Part shown: positions 11,147 through 22,789 of the stretch, piece after piece
Layout of the letters: every line of letters begins with the position of its first letter
How positions within the stretch are numbered: position 1 is the stretch's first letter
Assembly (NCBI GenBank): GCA_920105625.2
Contig: OV050030.1
Location: 323,618,140-323,682,139, forward strand
Source of the DNA: Clusia tigrina
Taxonomy: Eukaryota > Arthropoda > Insecta > Diptera > Clusiidae
Length of the DNA stretch: 64,000 bases
Direction: 5' to 3'
Translations under genes and position numbers: made by a program
The notes under the pieces: model-generated
Told to the model about the DNA's origin: nothing
Database searches by the model: none
What the model saw: the letters and a program-made list of their open reading frames with translations, nothing else

Positions 11147-12266
11147 ATCCCAAATGCCAGAACAGATGGCGTATCCCAATTTACAAATAAAAATCCAATA
11201 ATTGTTAAAACTTGTTATTAACTTATCCCAATATTTTATTCCATCTTACTTATTGATAAATACAAATTTATTTAAAAAAAAACATTCCACCGTAAATTCT
11301 ATGTTTATATACATATTCTGCTATACTTGTTTTCCATTACAAAGTCCCGCTGTCTACCGGCGTCCATTAAGTCCTTCCATCAATGCAAAGTGGTCCTTGA
11401 CTTCCTCACAAATACTCCTTGTTTTCCTCTCACCATCCTTATTACTCCCAAAAATCCATAAAAAAGGCCATATGTTTGTAAAAACCGAAATTTGCTTTAC
11501 CGGCAAAAGTGTCTTGATTCATTCCCGGAAATTTGAATCCATGTTTAAAAATAAACCCGTAATGTATGCGCCACATAATAGCAGCATTTAGCTGTTATCT
11601 TCAACATTGCTACGCAAATTGTAGTTTCCGAACTACAAAAAACTTTAATGCAACAACACATGTTGTCTGCACCTCTTCACCTAATACCCTAGACTCAAAA
11701 TGCCAAATATTTAAATCAATCTTTATTTTGATTTCAAAACAATATAAATTGAATCGTATAAATGTCCCTACCGACAAACAAACACAAATCCCCTATCATA
11801 ACCGTACGAACCCTATACCGTGGCACGTTCTTTCCGAACCAAACCAACCGGTATACACAAGTTCGCAATTCAATAACGCAAAATCCGTGAATAAACAGAC
11901 ACGTCCCACATTCCCCGAGAATGCTGAAACAAAATGTATTATAAAAAGAATGAACCTGATTTTAGTGAAACAACCCTATGCAACCTGACCGTAAGTAGAA
12001 AGTTTTCTTTTAAATCGACCTATTGTCACCTAACCGCAGCGGCTAATCAGCCCCAATGCTGCTTCTTCTGCATGACCGGCGCAAAAGCGCCCACACGGCC
12101 ACCGAAGAATCGTCGACAAAATTCACTTAGATACTAGAATGTCCTACCATAGACATACTCACCATTTTCGTTCCCTCCATTGCCCTCCTCTGGGATGGTT
12201 ATCCTGATGGTTTCCTATTGGTGGATTCCCGCGTAGGAGTGCTCTTTTCCTGGCACTCGACGTTGG
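11147..12266 (-). other. G1 5' leader
   Basis: About 1.1 kb between the primer-binding site and the gag ATG. It is AT-rich with no convincing coding frame. It probably holds packaging signals, but none can be pinned by eye. Confidence 0.7.
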
Positions 12267-12284
12267 ATCCTACCGGCTGCGCCA
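12267..12284 (-). promoter_or_regulatory. G1 primer-binding site, tRNA-Ser type
   Basis: The plus strand here reads ATCCTACCGGCTGCGCCA. To my knowledge this is the 3' end of dipteran tRNA-Ser including its CCA tail, so the element RNA is complementary to that tRNA. It lies 3 nt inside the 5' LTR. Confidence 0.85.
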
Positions 12285-12287
12285 AAA

Positions 12288-12765
12288 TGTTGGGGTCCTC
12301 GTGTCTGCTTGTCGGCGAGAGCGACGTCCTGTCGCAGTTCTTCCGGGCGCGTGGCTGCAAAATCAAGAACCCTAACGTAAAGTACAAACACTTTCACTTT
12401 TCAGTTTTTAAAACACAAGGGACCTTTATTCTTAAAATGCTAGTTCTTATATACTATTTACAAATAAACATTACAGTCTACGTCTTCACTTTTCTGGTGT
12501 TCCAGTTACGCAGTTGTTATTTGGTGTCAGTGGCTCAAGCCCACTGACCTACTGCAAGTAAAAGTGTCGTCGGTGCATTCTAAATGCCCCTCGTCAGCTT
12601 GACTGCAGAACTGTGACACCCTAAAAGTTTACATCATAATTAATGAATAAATACTGTTCATTTACAATATTTGCACCCTAAAAATATGTGCGTTCTTAAT
12701 GAATTTAATAGGAGCCGGTGCTGTGAGTCAACTACGCGTAAGTAGCTTGATTCTAACTCACAACA
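12288..12765 (-). repeat. G1 5' LTR
   Basis: 478 bp, apparently identical to the 3' LTR at 2165-2642. It should carry the promoter of the element. Flanked outward by CTCAT at 12766-12770. Confidence 0.95.
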
Positions 12766-13600
12766 CTCATATCGAAAGGCTGCACGTTCGATATTCAAAT
12801 TAGGGAATCGTTGTTGTTGCTGGCGTTGTCGCTGAGCAGCCAAACATTGTTCTCTTGCTTCATGAATTTCCTGAGCACGAACTTGTGTTCTTCTCAATCG
12901 TTGTTGCTCATTGTAAGCTTCGTGAGCCTCTTGGGATTGTCGCGCACGATGTTCAATCATTCCGATTCAAGCAGATTCCCTTGCAGTAGCATTTTCCTCT
13001 TCCGTACGACGTGCTGTATAATTACGTTGGTCCGTTGTACGTCGGGAACGAAGGCCGATATTAGCGCGACCTCTTTGTGGCATCGTAACAAATATCAATC
13101 TGTAATTGATCACTTTGTATGAAACACACATAAAGTTTTCACGGAATAATTTTCAATAATTTACCTTTTGAATAGCCGAAATAAAGAAAGCAAACGACCG
13201 AAATTGAACGATTCAAAAAATATACAAATCAGCTGAAGAAATAACACAAATAAATTCCAATGGAAATGAGGTTAGGTATTCACCAACAAACGAAAATAAT
13301 GAACTCACTTTTTTTGTTTGAAATGTCAATAATTTCACTCAAAAACTGATGATCCATAGATTTAAAATCAAATATTTCGTGAATGTAAACAATTTAACAA
13401 TTTAATGTAATGAATTTAACTCGAGAAATCAATTAAAATTTGGAAAAATGTCAGAAAGTCAATTGACCATGTCCGCACTGTTCGAATAAACAAATCAGAA
13501 AGAACAAACAATATACGCACACTAACACAACAACAAACAAACAAAATACCATCAGCGTCACTAACAAACAAACATTCATTTTTATATCTATACTCGTAGA
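12766..13600 (-). pseudogene. Helitron relic, 5' end and Rep N-terminus
   Basis: The minus strand at 13600 begins TCTACGAGTATAG and soon reaches a GTTTGTTTGTT stretch, the style of many Helitron 5' ends. The base before it is A, as expected for insertion between A and T. A protein start at 13083 gives MPQRGRANIGLRSRR, followed by a Gln/Arg/Glu-rich stretch (AQEIHEAREQ). It then runs into the G1 target site and resumes at 2164. One in-frame stop lies near 12964. Together with 1271-2164 this is the N-terminal part of a Helitron protein. Confidence 0.72.
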
Positions 13601-13608
13601 TATATATA

Positions 13609-14797
<1,189 letters not shown>

Positions 14798-15440
14798 CGA
14801 GAGCGGATTGATATTGAAGCTACCTAAGTAGGAAAAAAACATTTTTTTTTTCAAAAACTATTTATTTCTCAACATAGTCTCCTTTTACTTCGACACATTT
14901 AGTAAGACGATATTCCAACTTTTTTATACCATCTGAATAATACGATTTCGTGAACCCCTCAAAATACGCGTTAGTTTCGGTAATCACTTCTTCGTTTGAG
15001 ATGAATCATTTTCCTGCGAGCCATTTTTTCAAGTTTAGAAACAAGAAAAAGTCACTAGGAGCTAAATCTGGACTATAAGGTGGATGATTAACCAATTCAA
15101 AGTGTATTTCACGTAATTTTAGCATCGTATTTAAGCTGTGCGAACCGGTGCGTTGTCTTGAAGAAAGGGCATTTTTTTCTTCTTTAAATGTGGTCGTTTT
15201 TCCTTGATTGCATCAATCAATTGATCCAATAATGCACGATAATACTTTCCTGTGATTGTGGATCCTTTTTCAAGATAATCGATGAGGAATATTCCGTGTG
15301 CATCCCAAAATACAGTGGCCATAAACTTGCCAACCGATTTCACTGCCTTCGAATTCTTCGGAGCACTTCCACCCATTGTTTCGATTGATTTTTGGTTTCA
15401 GGTGTGTAGTGGTGGACCCACGTTTCATCAACAGTTATTA
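14798..15440 (-). mobile_element. Mariner fragment M3, a different family
   Basis: The end is CGAGAGCGGATTG next to TA. The minus strand encodes the C-terminal half of a mariner transposase. MATVFWDAHGIFLIDYLEKGSTI and LQDNAPVRT (second catalytic Asp) lie in 15131-15376. After a frameshift, YSPDLAPSDFFLFL (third Asp) and the GDYVEK tail are encoded in 14850-15110. The N-terminal half and the other end are missing. It is clearly distinct in sequence from M1/M2. Confidence 0.8.
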
Positions 15441-15566
15441 ATCGAGAGATTTCACCAACAAATTAAGACCATTGAGCGGCGCTATCAAGGATTTTGGGAT
15501 GAAGTAATGTTGGGAGACTATGTATGGTTTCTCACTAGAGAAACGGATCCCAAAAGCAACCGGTGA
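15437..15566 (+). pseudogene. Fragment with RFHQ...RYQGFWDE...DYVW motif
   Basis: A short frame encodes ERFHQQIKTIERRYQGFWDE, then MLGDYVWFLTRETDP. This motif recalls the tail of uncharacterised proteins spread through insect genomes, which suggests a transposon-derived piece, but I cannot name the family. It directly abuts mariner M3. The following 15567-15915 shows nothing recognisable. Confidence 0.4.
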
Positions 15567-15917
15567 CAAAGCAAGAGCCACATCTATTTCTAACACACAA
15601 ATATGTCAAGAACGTATTGCAAGCGTTTAAACCCAATAAACTGTCGAAAAAAATAAAATATTCGGAAAATATGGGATTTGGATTTATTCACTCAATTGCA
15701 TATCACTTTGTCAGTTTTAGGTCGATTTTCATCTAGTTGGTCTTAGTTCTTACCTTAAAGTATCATCTTTACATACATAAAGAGAAACAGACGTTTTTTC
15801 AACGATTTGTACTTTTCCGCCGGCACAGAATCACTGTAAAATATTATTTTTTTGAAAATGTGCCCTATTTTCATCGATATATTTTGAACCGCTTTACCAA
15901 TCAAAGATCTGATTATA

Positions 15918-16865
15918 CGAGGTTTGATCAAAAAATAACCGTTATTTTCTATTTTTTCAAAAAGGATTTATTTATTCATCAACAATTATCTTGTCCCCTT
16001 CAAAGTAATTCCCCTCAGATATAATACACTTATGCCAGCATTTTTTTCAATCCTCGAAACACTTCTGAAACGCTTTTTTGTGGTATCGCCTACAGCTCCT
16101 GTTGCGATTTTTCTTTTATCTCCTCAATCGTAGCAAAACGCTTTCCTTTCATCGCTGTATTCAGTTTTGAAAAGAGGAAAAAGTCACCTGGGGCCAAGTC
16201 CGGTGAATACGGTGGTTGAGGCATGATAACGGTTTTGTTTTTGGCTAAAAACAGCTCCTGAGCGATGTGCATGCGACGTTGTTTTTGCTCAAAATTTAGC
16301 AATTTTGGAACAATCTTTGCTGCCGCACGTTTCATGCCTAAAACATCCGTAAAAATTGCTTGGCATGAGCCGCACGATATGCCAACATCATCAGCAACCT
16401 CTCTGATAGTGATTCGACGATTATCCAAAATCATTTTCTTCACTGCGTCAATGTTTTCATCGGTTGTTGACGTGCTCGGGCGACCAGGACGAGCATCGTC
16501 ATTGACATCTTCTCGGCCTTCCTTAAACCGGTTATACCACAATTGAACTTGTGTTATGCTTATAGTAGACTCGCCAAAGGCCACAGTCAACATTTCAAAT
16601 GTCCTTGCGCATTTAATTTCATTTTTTACACAAAACTGAACACAGTTTCTTTGATCCATTTTTTCGAATAGTACAAAATCGAAGAGCACACCAAAACACG
16701 ACTAACCTTTTTATCTGTCAAAAACAAACTGACAATCCAAAATGGTTAATATTGCCAACATATATAACAGACATGTGTACCAACATAACAGAAAAAAAAT
16801 GCGAACATCGAACATACGTAACTCACGAAATTTGAAAATAACGGTTATTTTTTGATCACACCTCG
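15918..16865 (-). mobile_element. Mariner copy M2, internally deleted
   Basis: 948 bp with inverted ends (CGAGGTTTGATCAAAAAATAA left, CGAGGTGTGATCAAAAAATAA right, one mismatch) and TA at both borders (15916-15917, 16866-16867). It shares with M1 the junction that removes the catalytic core, so both descend from one deleted, non-autonomous parent. Confidence 0.92.
16090..16659 (-). pseudogene. M2 mariner transposase fragment
   Basis: About 189 codons from MDQRNCVQF. It contains the N-terminal HTH region, the linker motif DDARPGRPST, then IREVADDVGISCGS. The same AQELF/LAKNKTV deletion junction as in M1 follows, then YSPDLAPGDFFLF and the EEIKEKSQQEL tail. It lacks two of the three catalytic Asp. 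A family-length protein is about 345 residues. Confidence 0.85.
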
Positions 16866-16867
16866 TA

Positions 16868-17430
16868 CATGTTTGTTCGTCATCTCAATACCTTGCATTG
16901 GGTACCGACGCAATCGGACATTCCTAGCTCGAGATATGATTTGTCACGTGAAAAAAGGTCGAAAAAATACAAAAATTACAATATCTCAAAAACTATTCCA
17001 TGAAAATTTAACCTTGATTTTCGAATTCAGCAGATGAAAATACATAAGAAAAGTCACCTCTCATCAAATGTAAATTTTCGGTGTAAACTAGTATAATGTA
17101 TTCGAATATTTAAAATTGAACCATCTAAACTCTGAAGAACAGCAAATGCTGGAAAATCTTTTATTATACACTCTGATACACTCTCTTTTATACATGAAAT
17201 TCAACATGATATTGTGACAAGAACAAATAAACCAATTCATTAAAAAGTATATATCCCCCCAAACCGGAAATAGGAAGACAGGAAAATACCGCTTTTTCTA
17301 CCGCTTTTTTTCAATTTGAATTCGTCCGAATGCTATTTTGTCTGAAAAACACACCCTCTACATTCTAGAAGCTTATGAATATAATTCTAAAAAAATTCAT
17401 AAACAAAATCTAGAAGTATATCTATATGAT
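16868..17430. other. No recognisable feature
   Basis: AT-rich sequence. I see no coding frame, terminal repeat or RNA gene that I can support. Confidence 0.5.
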
Positions 17431-17439
17431 ATACTTCTT

Positions 17440-18590
17440 TGAAAGAACCTCTCCACAACTTACAACATATTTTCGATACTTTACAAAAAGCTAAATTAAA
17501 AATTCAAGTAGATAAGTGCAATTTTTTATCCAAACAAACTGAATTTTTGGGATATATTTTGACACCTCAAGGTATTAAACCGAATCCTAATAAAAAAATT
17601 GCTATTCAAAACTTAATTCTAACTACGACTCAACACAAATTAAATCGTTTTTAGGCATAACAAGCTTCAACCGAAAATTTTCAAAAGTAGCATTTCCGAT
17701 GGTAAAATATCTCAAAAAACTCAAAAGTAAAAGTCAATGATCCCAACTACATTTCAGCTTACAAAAAATTAAAAAATTTTAACACCCTCTCCAATATTGA
17801 AAACCCCAATTACAATGAAAAATTCAAATTAATAACAGACGCAAGTAATTTCGCTTTAGGAGCCATACTTACACAAGATGGGCACCCAATCTGCTACGCT
17901 TCTAGAACTCTTAAAGATAATGAAAAAATATACTCGATTATCGAAAAAGAGCTAATCACTATTATAAGGGGGTTCAAATATTTTCGCCCTGATTTGTTAC
18001 GAAGAGAATTTGATTTACAAAGAGACCATCAACCACTGAAGTGGTTGCAGTTGAAAAATCAAGGGAAAGACATAAACTCAAGGCTGCAACAGTGGTTTAT
18101 CCAGTTGGGCGAATATGATGCAATAATCTACTACATAAAGGGAAAACAAAATAAGATTGCCGTCTTTCTGAGTCGATTGAACATCGATATTAAGGAGATT
18201 AATATTAATGTACTGGAGAAACAGTTAAAGTTGACAATTTGAATATACTGCAACATTTTTTTAATCAAGCTAATGCCGATTATAATGAACGAAGAGATCA
18301 TTCAAGTAGCAAGTTTAAATGATCAGATACTTATATTAGATACCGTAGTAAATATATAGAAACAGTAAATAATAGGAACAGATCACAAAGAAAAAGAATC
18401 CGAACAAATATTTAAAAACAAACGAATTTTTATAGAAAAGGCAGACATTCCGAACCAAATAGCCAATATAATTTCAAGACACATTACTAAAGGAAAAGTA
18501 GTAAAATTGGTTGAGCTCTTTCCAAATACCAGTCCTGTAAAAGAAACAATATTAATACAAAATTGTCCCGAGGAAAATTTAATTCAGAAT
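17440..18590 (+). pseudogene. Errantivirus/gypsy pol relic
   Basis: Plus-strand pieces in shifting frames. An RT thumb segment (KCNFLSKQTEFLGYILTPQG) lies at 17505-17570. RNase H is next (LITDASNFALGAIL near 17830, RDHQPLKWLQLKNQGKDINS near 18022-18080). A post-RNase H linker follows (ISRHITKGKVVKLVELFPNT near 18475-18530). The integrase is gone; env follows at 18592. Multiple stops and frameshifts; a dead insect endogenous retrovirus-like copy. Confidence 0.75.
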
Positions 18591-18591
18591 T

Positions 18592-18960
18592 GTGACGATA
18601 CTTATGACTGAAAATTATTTCATTCTTTTTAATAATTGTCACATTACACTCGAAGCTCAAACATTTTATAATAAAGAGACTATACATGATCAATTTTTGT
18701 ATCCAAATAATAAATTAATTAATACAACAAGTACGAATCCTTTAATGTTTAACAATATTATGATTCAGCATTTCGAAAGTACAACACAACTAGAAGAATT
18801 CAAATTCCATAAAACTGTTTCGTATGAAATTAACATGATATATATAATAAGTGTAATATTAAATGTAATGTTAATGTTGTGGTTACGGAATTCAAAGGGG
18901 AAAGTTGTAAATAAACAAAAAATCATAACAAACGAGACCAAGGTAAATCTCAAATCAACT
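18592..18960 (+). pseudogene. Errantivirus env C-terminal relic
   Basis: The frame shows a Cys-containing ectodomain end (FNNCHITLEAQTFYN) and a hydrophobic segment (IYIISVILNVMLMLWL). A short basic tail follows, as in errantivirus envelope proteins. The N-terminal two thirds, including any fusion peptide, are absent. Related in layout to 47950-48759. Confidence 0.55.
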
Positions 18961-18984
18961 TGGGAAGAGTTATGTTGTCTGCTC

Positions 18985-19404
18985 TCACATTATGGTAGGC
19001 ACCTTGGCATGGTGTGGTGGCTTAAGTTACAAAGATTCGTCGGACTGCTTTAACCCAAGTCCATACACTGCCCCCTGGCAGGTCCGCCTGTGTTTTTAGA
19101 CAGACCGACCGATGAGTAACCAACAAAGATCTACCACGTGTGCGTCTGTTTTCCCAGGTTAGGGGCGGCACACAACGGCGTCTGTTTTCTCCATGTTAAC
19201 AGCGGTCGGCTTTTTTGAGTCTTTTGTGCGTGGGGTGGTAGACTGTAAAGAAACCCCACGGGGAGGCGGTGTTTTTTCTGATCTGATGTCTGAAACAAAC
19301 AAAGATGAGTTTACGGTGCAGGGGGTCGGTTCCCTTAACTGGCGGTAGGTGGTTGGCGAGGAGTTCACCTGGCGTCGATATCTAGCAACTCCTCAGGTAT
19401 CGCC
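18985..19404 (+). other. Probable 5' region of LOA-like copy L2
   Basis: GC-richer than its surroundings and directly upstream of the L2 ORF1 frame; it reads into it without a break. I infer it is the 5' untranslated region. No second copy in the window confirms this. Confidence 0.35.
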
Positions 19405-20922
19405 GTGGTACCCCAGGCCGCGATATCTGTTAGTGCTACTGGGAGGGTCTCCAAGGCAACTTTGGGTAGGCAAGGGGCCTGTGAGGTGGAGATTGAGGGG
19501 GATCGCATAGGATCTCAGCTTCTGAGCTTGCGCATAGACCACGCAACCGATGACGACTCGTTGTCACAGTTCAGCAATGTCTACGATATAGGCTCGGATG
19601 TGGAGATGCAATTGCTCAGATTTTCTCAGGCCTCCGCTCCACATGCTCCTGATCCGGGGAAGGAGACAAGGAAGGTGGGAAGCCTCACAGAAGAGCAAAA
19701 GGCCAGAAATGGCTGTAAGCGCTCAGCTTACTATCTTCGTAAAATGAAGGCGAAAGATCCTTCTTCCTAACAAGGTTTGAGAAAAATAACGCTGATGCGT
19801 GCTCATGCAATAAAACGGAGCAGGGAATTGTTGGGGAAGAGTCTGATAATGACAACGCTTCGACCTCCAGGAAAAATGGTAAGCCAGACAAATCCACAGG
19901 TGACCGCTATAAGCGCTCGGCTTACTATCTTCGGAAAATGAAGGCGACAGTTCCTTATTCCATTACAAAAAGGAGGGAGAAGGATCTCATTAAAAAGCAT
20001 GAAAAGGTCGTAACAAGGTTTGAGAAAAATAGCGCTGCTGCCAGTTCATGCAATAAAACGGAGCAGGGAATTGTTGTGGCAGAGTCTGATAATGACAACG
20101 CTTCGACCTCCAGGAATAATGGTAAGCCAGACAAGGCCACAGGTGACCGCATAAAGGTGCCGTCAAAGCCAAAACCAAAGCCGAGTTCTTCGAAGGAGTC
20201 ACATAGCATGGCATCGGGCAAAACTCCAAAAAGAGTTCGGTCTGATGAGCCGGCTCAGAGGGCTTCAAAAAATCCGAAGCCATCGGCCTCCTTCGAATCA
20301 CCGATGGAGCTACAGGTAGGTATCATCGACAGATTCGACCCTGATGGGAAGATAACGCCGAAGAATTGGTTGCTAGTAAGAGGCACGCCTGATAGCGGAG
20401 ATGGTCGGGGCTGACGGCGGGGAGCTGCAATTTGGTGGGGCTGGCTGGCAGAGGGGTGTTAAGGTCGTTGGTTGCAACAACAAGAAGTCGCTGGACTTCT
20501 TAACGCGTGCAATTAGCGGCCTTGTCCGACTCTGGCGGGGCGCTAGGTTGGAGGTGGTGCCTCGTTCTCTGCTTCCGATCCGCCCGGTTGTTTCGGTGTG
20601 GATTCTACCTCCGGTTCCGGACCAGGAATCCATATTCAAGCTAATCGGACGGCAAAACCAGTCGGTAAATTCGGAAGAGTGGCGGGTGGTCTCCGTGAAC
20701 CCCTGCAAAAATGGAGTGGGAAGTGACGCAGTGCCCGAAGTGAACTAAGCGTCGCTATCCAAATTCAGGATCGATAGCTGCATTAGATTCGGGTTCAGCT
20801 CTCTAAAGGTTCGCGTGCTGGGTGGCCGGTCAAAAGCCAATGGAGAGGAAGCTGGAGGTGGTGCAAATTAATTTGCATCACTCTATCACAGCCTCGCTCG
20901 ATCTAATTAAGTTTATCGCAAA
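19405..20922 (+). pseudogene. LOA-like non-LTR element L2: ORF1 and start of endonuclease
   Basis: Matches the ORF1 of L1 (27722-28846) at high identity: ATGRVSKATLGRQGAC near the start, the lysine/serine-rich middle (RIKVPSKPKPKPSSSKE) and the Trp-rich end (GLVRLWRGARLEVVPRSLLP). It is broken by a stop near 19768, an internal duplication, and a frameshift near 20370. The 3' sequence is lost about 60 bases into the endonuclease (MERKLEVVQIN at 20840), where unrelated AT-rich DNA begins. The GC content of ORF1 is well above the surroundings. Confidence 0.8.
19708..20115 (+). repeat. Imperfect internal direct duplication in L2 ORF1
   Basis: About 200 bases starting KRSAYYLRKMKAK (19711) recur starting at 19912, with the same downstream landmarks (caataaaacggagcaggga, tctgataatgacaacgc). 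L1 has the segment once, so the duplication is private to L2 and disrupts its frame. Confidence 0.75.
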
Positions 20923-21992
20923 GAAAGAAATTTAAAAAAATTTAAAAATTTCTGAAAATAAAAACCAGTGGTTGTTTATAAAGTAACTTTTTTTAAATAA
21001 TTAATAATGGGAAAATTGCTAAGAAAGAAGTCCGATATATATAGCTCTACGTATATTTTTAAGTTTTAAGGCATTATGGGCAGATAAGAATATCTTGGTG
21101 GATCATCATATGCAGTATGGACTTAAAAGGAGCGTACTGCAGTGTCGAAGCCAGAGCGTGAGGCAAACCAACGTCCCTGAGAACGGTGAACAGTAGATTG
21201 AAGGCAATAGCGGCAAAATAAAAGTTAGCATCAGAAAATTTATTTGAAGAAGACGATGAAGTAAAGGTAGGACAAGGAGAACACGGCAAAGAATCGAATG
21301 ACAAAACAGCACGTGCATGAATCTGGCCAAACGCTAAAATTTTAGACGATTCTGTCTGGGAAAAGTTTTCTGCTGAAATTCATTTTCGAGACAAAAGAGT
21401 GGAGGGGTTTCTAACTCACCATGCGGGAGATGACTGTGTCCTATGAGCAAATGGAGATGGTACCAGCAAAATATCTACCAACTCCAAGAGACAAGATCCA
21501 CGGTAGTCGCAAATAAATTCCTAAGCTATTTTGACGCCATTGACGATAATTATTATTATGGTGACAATGCTGATGATACGGGATATTGATTGCATAGCTG
21601 ACAAACCTGTACTGAAACATCAAAATTGATGTTTTCAGCTAGGAATGTATCAAGGTATCAGCAATTATTTCATACGCCAGTATGCTTACTTTCTGATTCC
21701 TGTTCAGACAGTGTTATATAAAATCCAAGGTTCCTCCGTAAATAAAGTAGGAGGCAGCTACAACAACAATCACAGCTTCAACTTCCTACATTAATTTCAA
21801 GTCGCAAACAGAATAATCTGCTGCCTAAAACTACATCCTAAATATGAACAGATCCATCATTACGTAGCTAAGCATCATCGGCTAACTTCTCCAATTCGAG
21901 GATCTCTGCCGACACTTACTAGCGAAGATTTATCTTGACTTCCTCAAGAGCGCACCTACTCGCATAAGCTTTCATCGTCTTTCACCCATTCA
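20723..21992. repeat. Right copy of the 1.27 kb duplicated block
   Basis: Nearly identical to 1-1270. Here the left boundary is continuous with L2 ORF1, while the right boundary meets gypsy-type sequence at 21993. In the other copy the right boundary meets a Helitron. The shared right end therefore marks a real repeat boundary or breakpoint. Confidence 0.85.
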
Positions 21993-22610
21993 ACAAACTA
22001 CAGAGCAGGTATAAAAAGGTTTTAAAAATTCAACTACTGCCACTACATAATAGGCTATCGGTGAGCAAAACACACGCCGGCCTACAATATTATACGTATT
22101 GTTCCAGAGAGATGGGAGGGGAATACAGAATTCACCGAGGGAAAGCAGCACAACAGGAGAAGGAGGACGCAGTAGTAGTACAAGAATAAATTGTAGAAAT
22201 AAATTGTAAAACAAAAATAAATCAAAAAGAAAAGAAAACGAAAAAACAAAGAGAATAAAAAAACTAAAAGAGTTCAATAATATAAAAAAACAAACAAAAA
22301 AAAACAATAAAAAAATAATAAAATAATATATAAAAACAGGAGACTAAAAATATAACGACCATTATAAAAAAAATAATGATAAAAAACAAAACATAACAAG
22401 ACACAAAACAAAAAAATAAAGGAAATAATAAAAAACAAAAAGATAAAACAAACAATAAGAATACAAAATATGGCAAAAATAGATCATAAAAAAGCGAATG
22501 TATTGTATAGGAGGCACAAATTGTTTTTGGTGCAGGTGTATCATTAGAGAATAAGACGAATTATTAACTATGGAGGTAGTTGCAGTACCCACCTAGAAAG
22601 AGGGGAGGAA
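21993..22610 (+). mobile_element. 3' end of a gypsy element related to G1
   Basis: A strongly A-rich tract (22190-22560) is followed by the purine tract agaaagaggggaggaa at 22595-22610, matching the G1 tract at 15 of 16 bases, and then TGTTGTGGG, an LTR start like that of G1. No coding sequence remains. I infer a 3' relic in plus orientation. Confidence 0.65.
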
Positions 22611-22680
22611 TGTTGTGGGTCAAACTCACAATGTCCACTAAACCCCAATAGCGCTTAGATTTTATTATTAATAAAATGGT
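22611..22680 (+). repeat. LTR fragment interrupted by the CR1 element
   Basis: Begins TGTTGTGGGTCAAACTC right after a purine tract. It continues on the far side of the CR1 insertion from 27472. The last 13 bases (22668-22680) form the CR1 target duplication. Confidence 0.6.
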
Positions 22681-22789
22681 ATACGTGCATACATTCGCGT
22701 TCGTAACGTCGTGGGGTCAATACGTACTGTGTTTTTCTCTGCAAGTTTGTTTAACAAATCTCACCTTTTTTCAACATAAACTAAAAATT

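Larger units (their letters stand above)
2165..12765 (-). mobile_element. Full-length Ty3/gypsy-type LTR retrotransposon G1
   Basis: Complete element of 10.6 kb on the minus strand. It has two 478 bp LTRs starting TGTTG and ending CAACA. Its 5 bp target duplication CTCAT lies at 2160-2164 and 12766-12770. It also has an 18-nt primer-binding site, a 16-nt purine tract, and open gag and pol frames in a -1 relation. It lies inside a Helitron relic. The domain order PR-RT-RNase H-IN is that of Ty3/gypsy; the closest lineage looks mdg1/412-like, but the tRNA-Ser PBS is more typical of 17.6/297, so the lineage is unresolved. No env is visible. Intact features and LTRs that appear identical suggest recent insertion. 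Confidence 0.95.

Noticed and set aside
12199..12547. Frames spanning the G1 LTR that mirror 1953-2424
   Set aside because: They arise because the LTR is duplicated; they are not genes.
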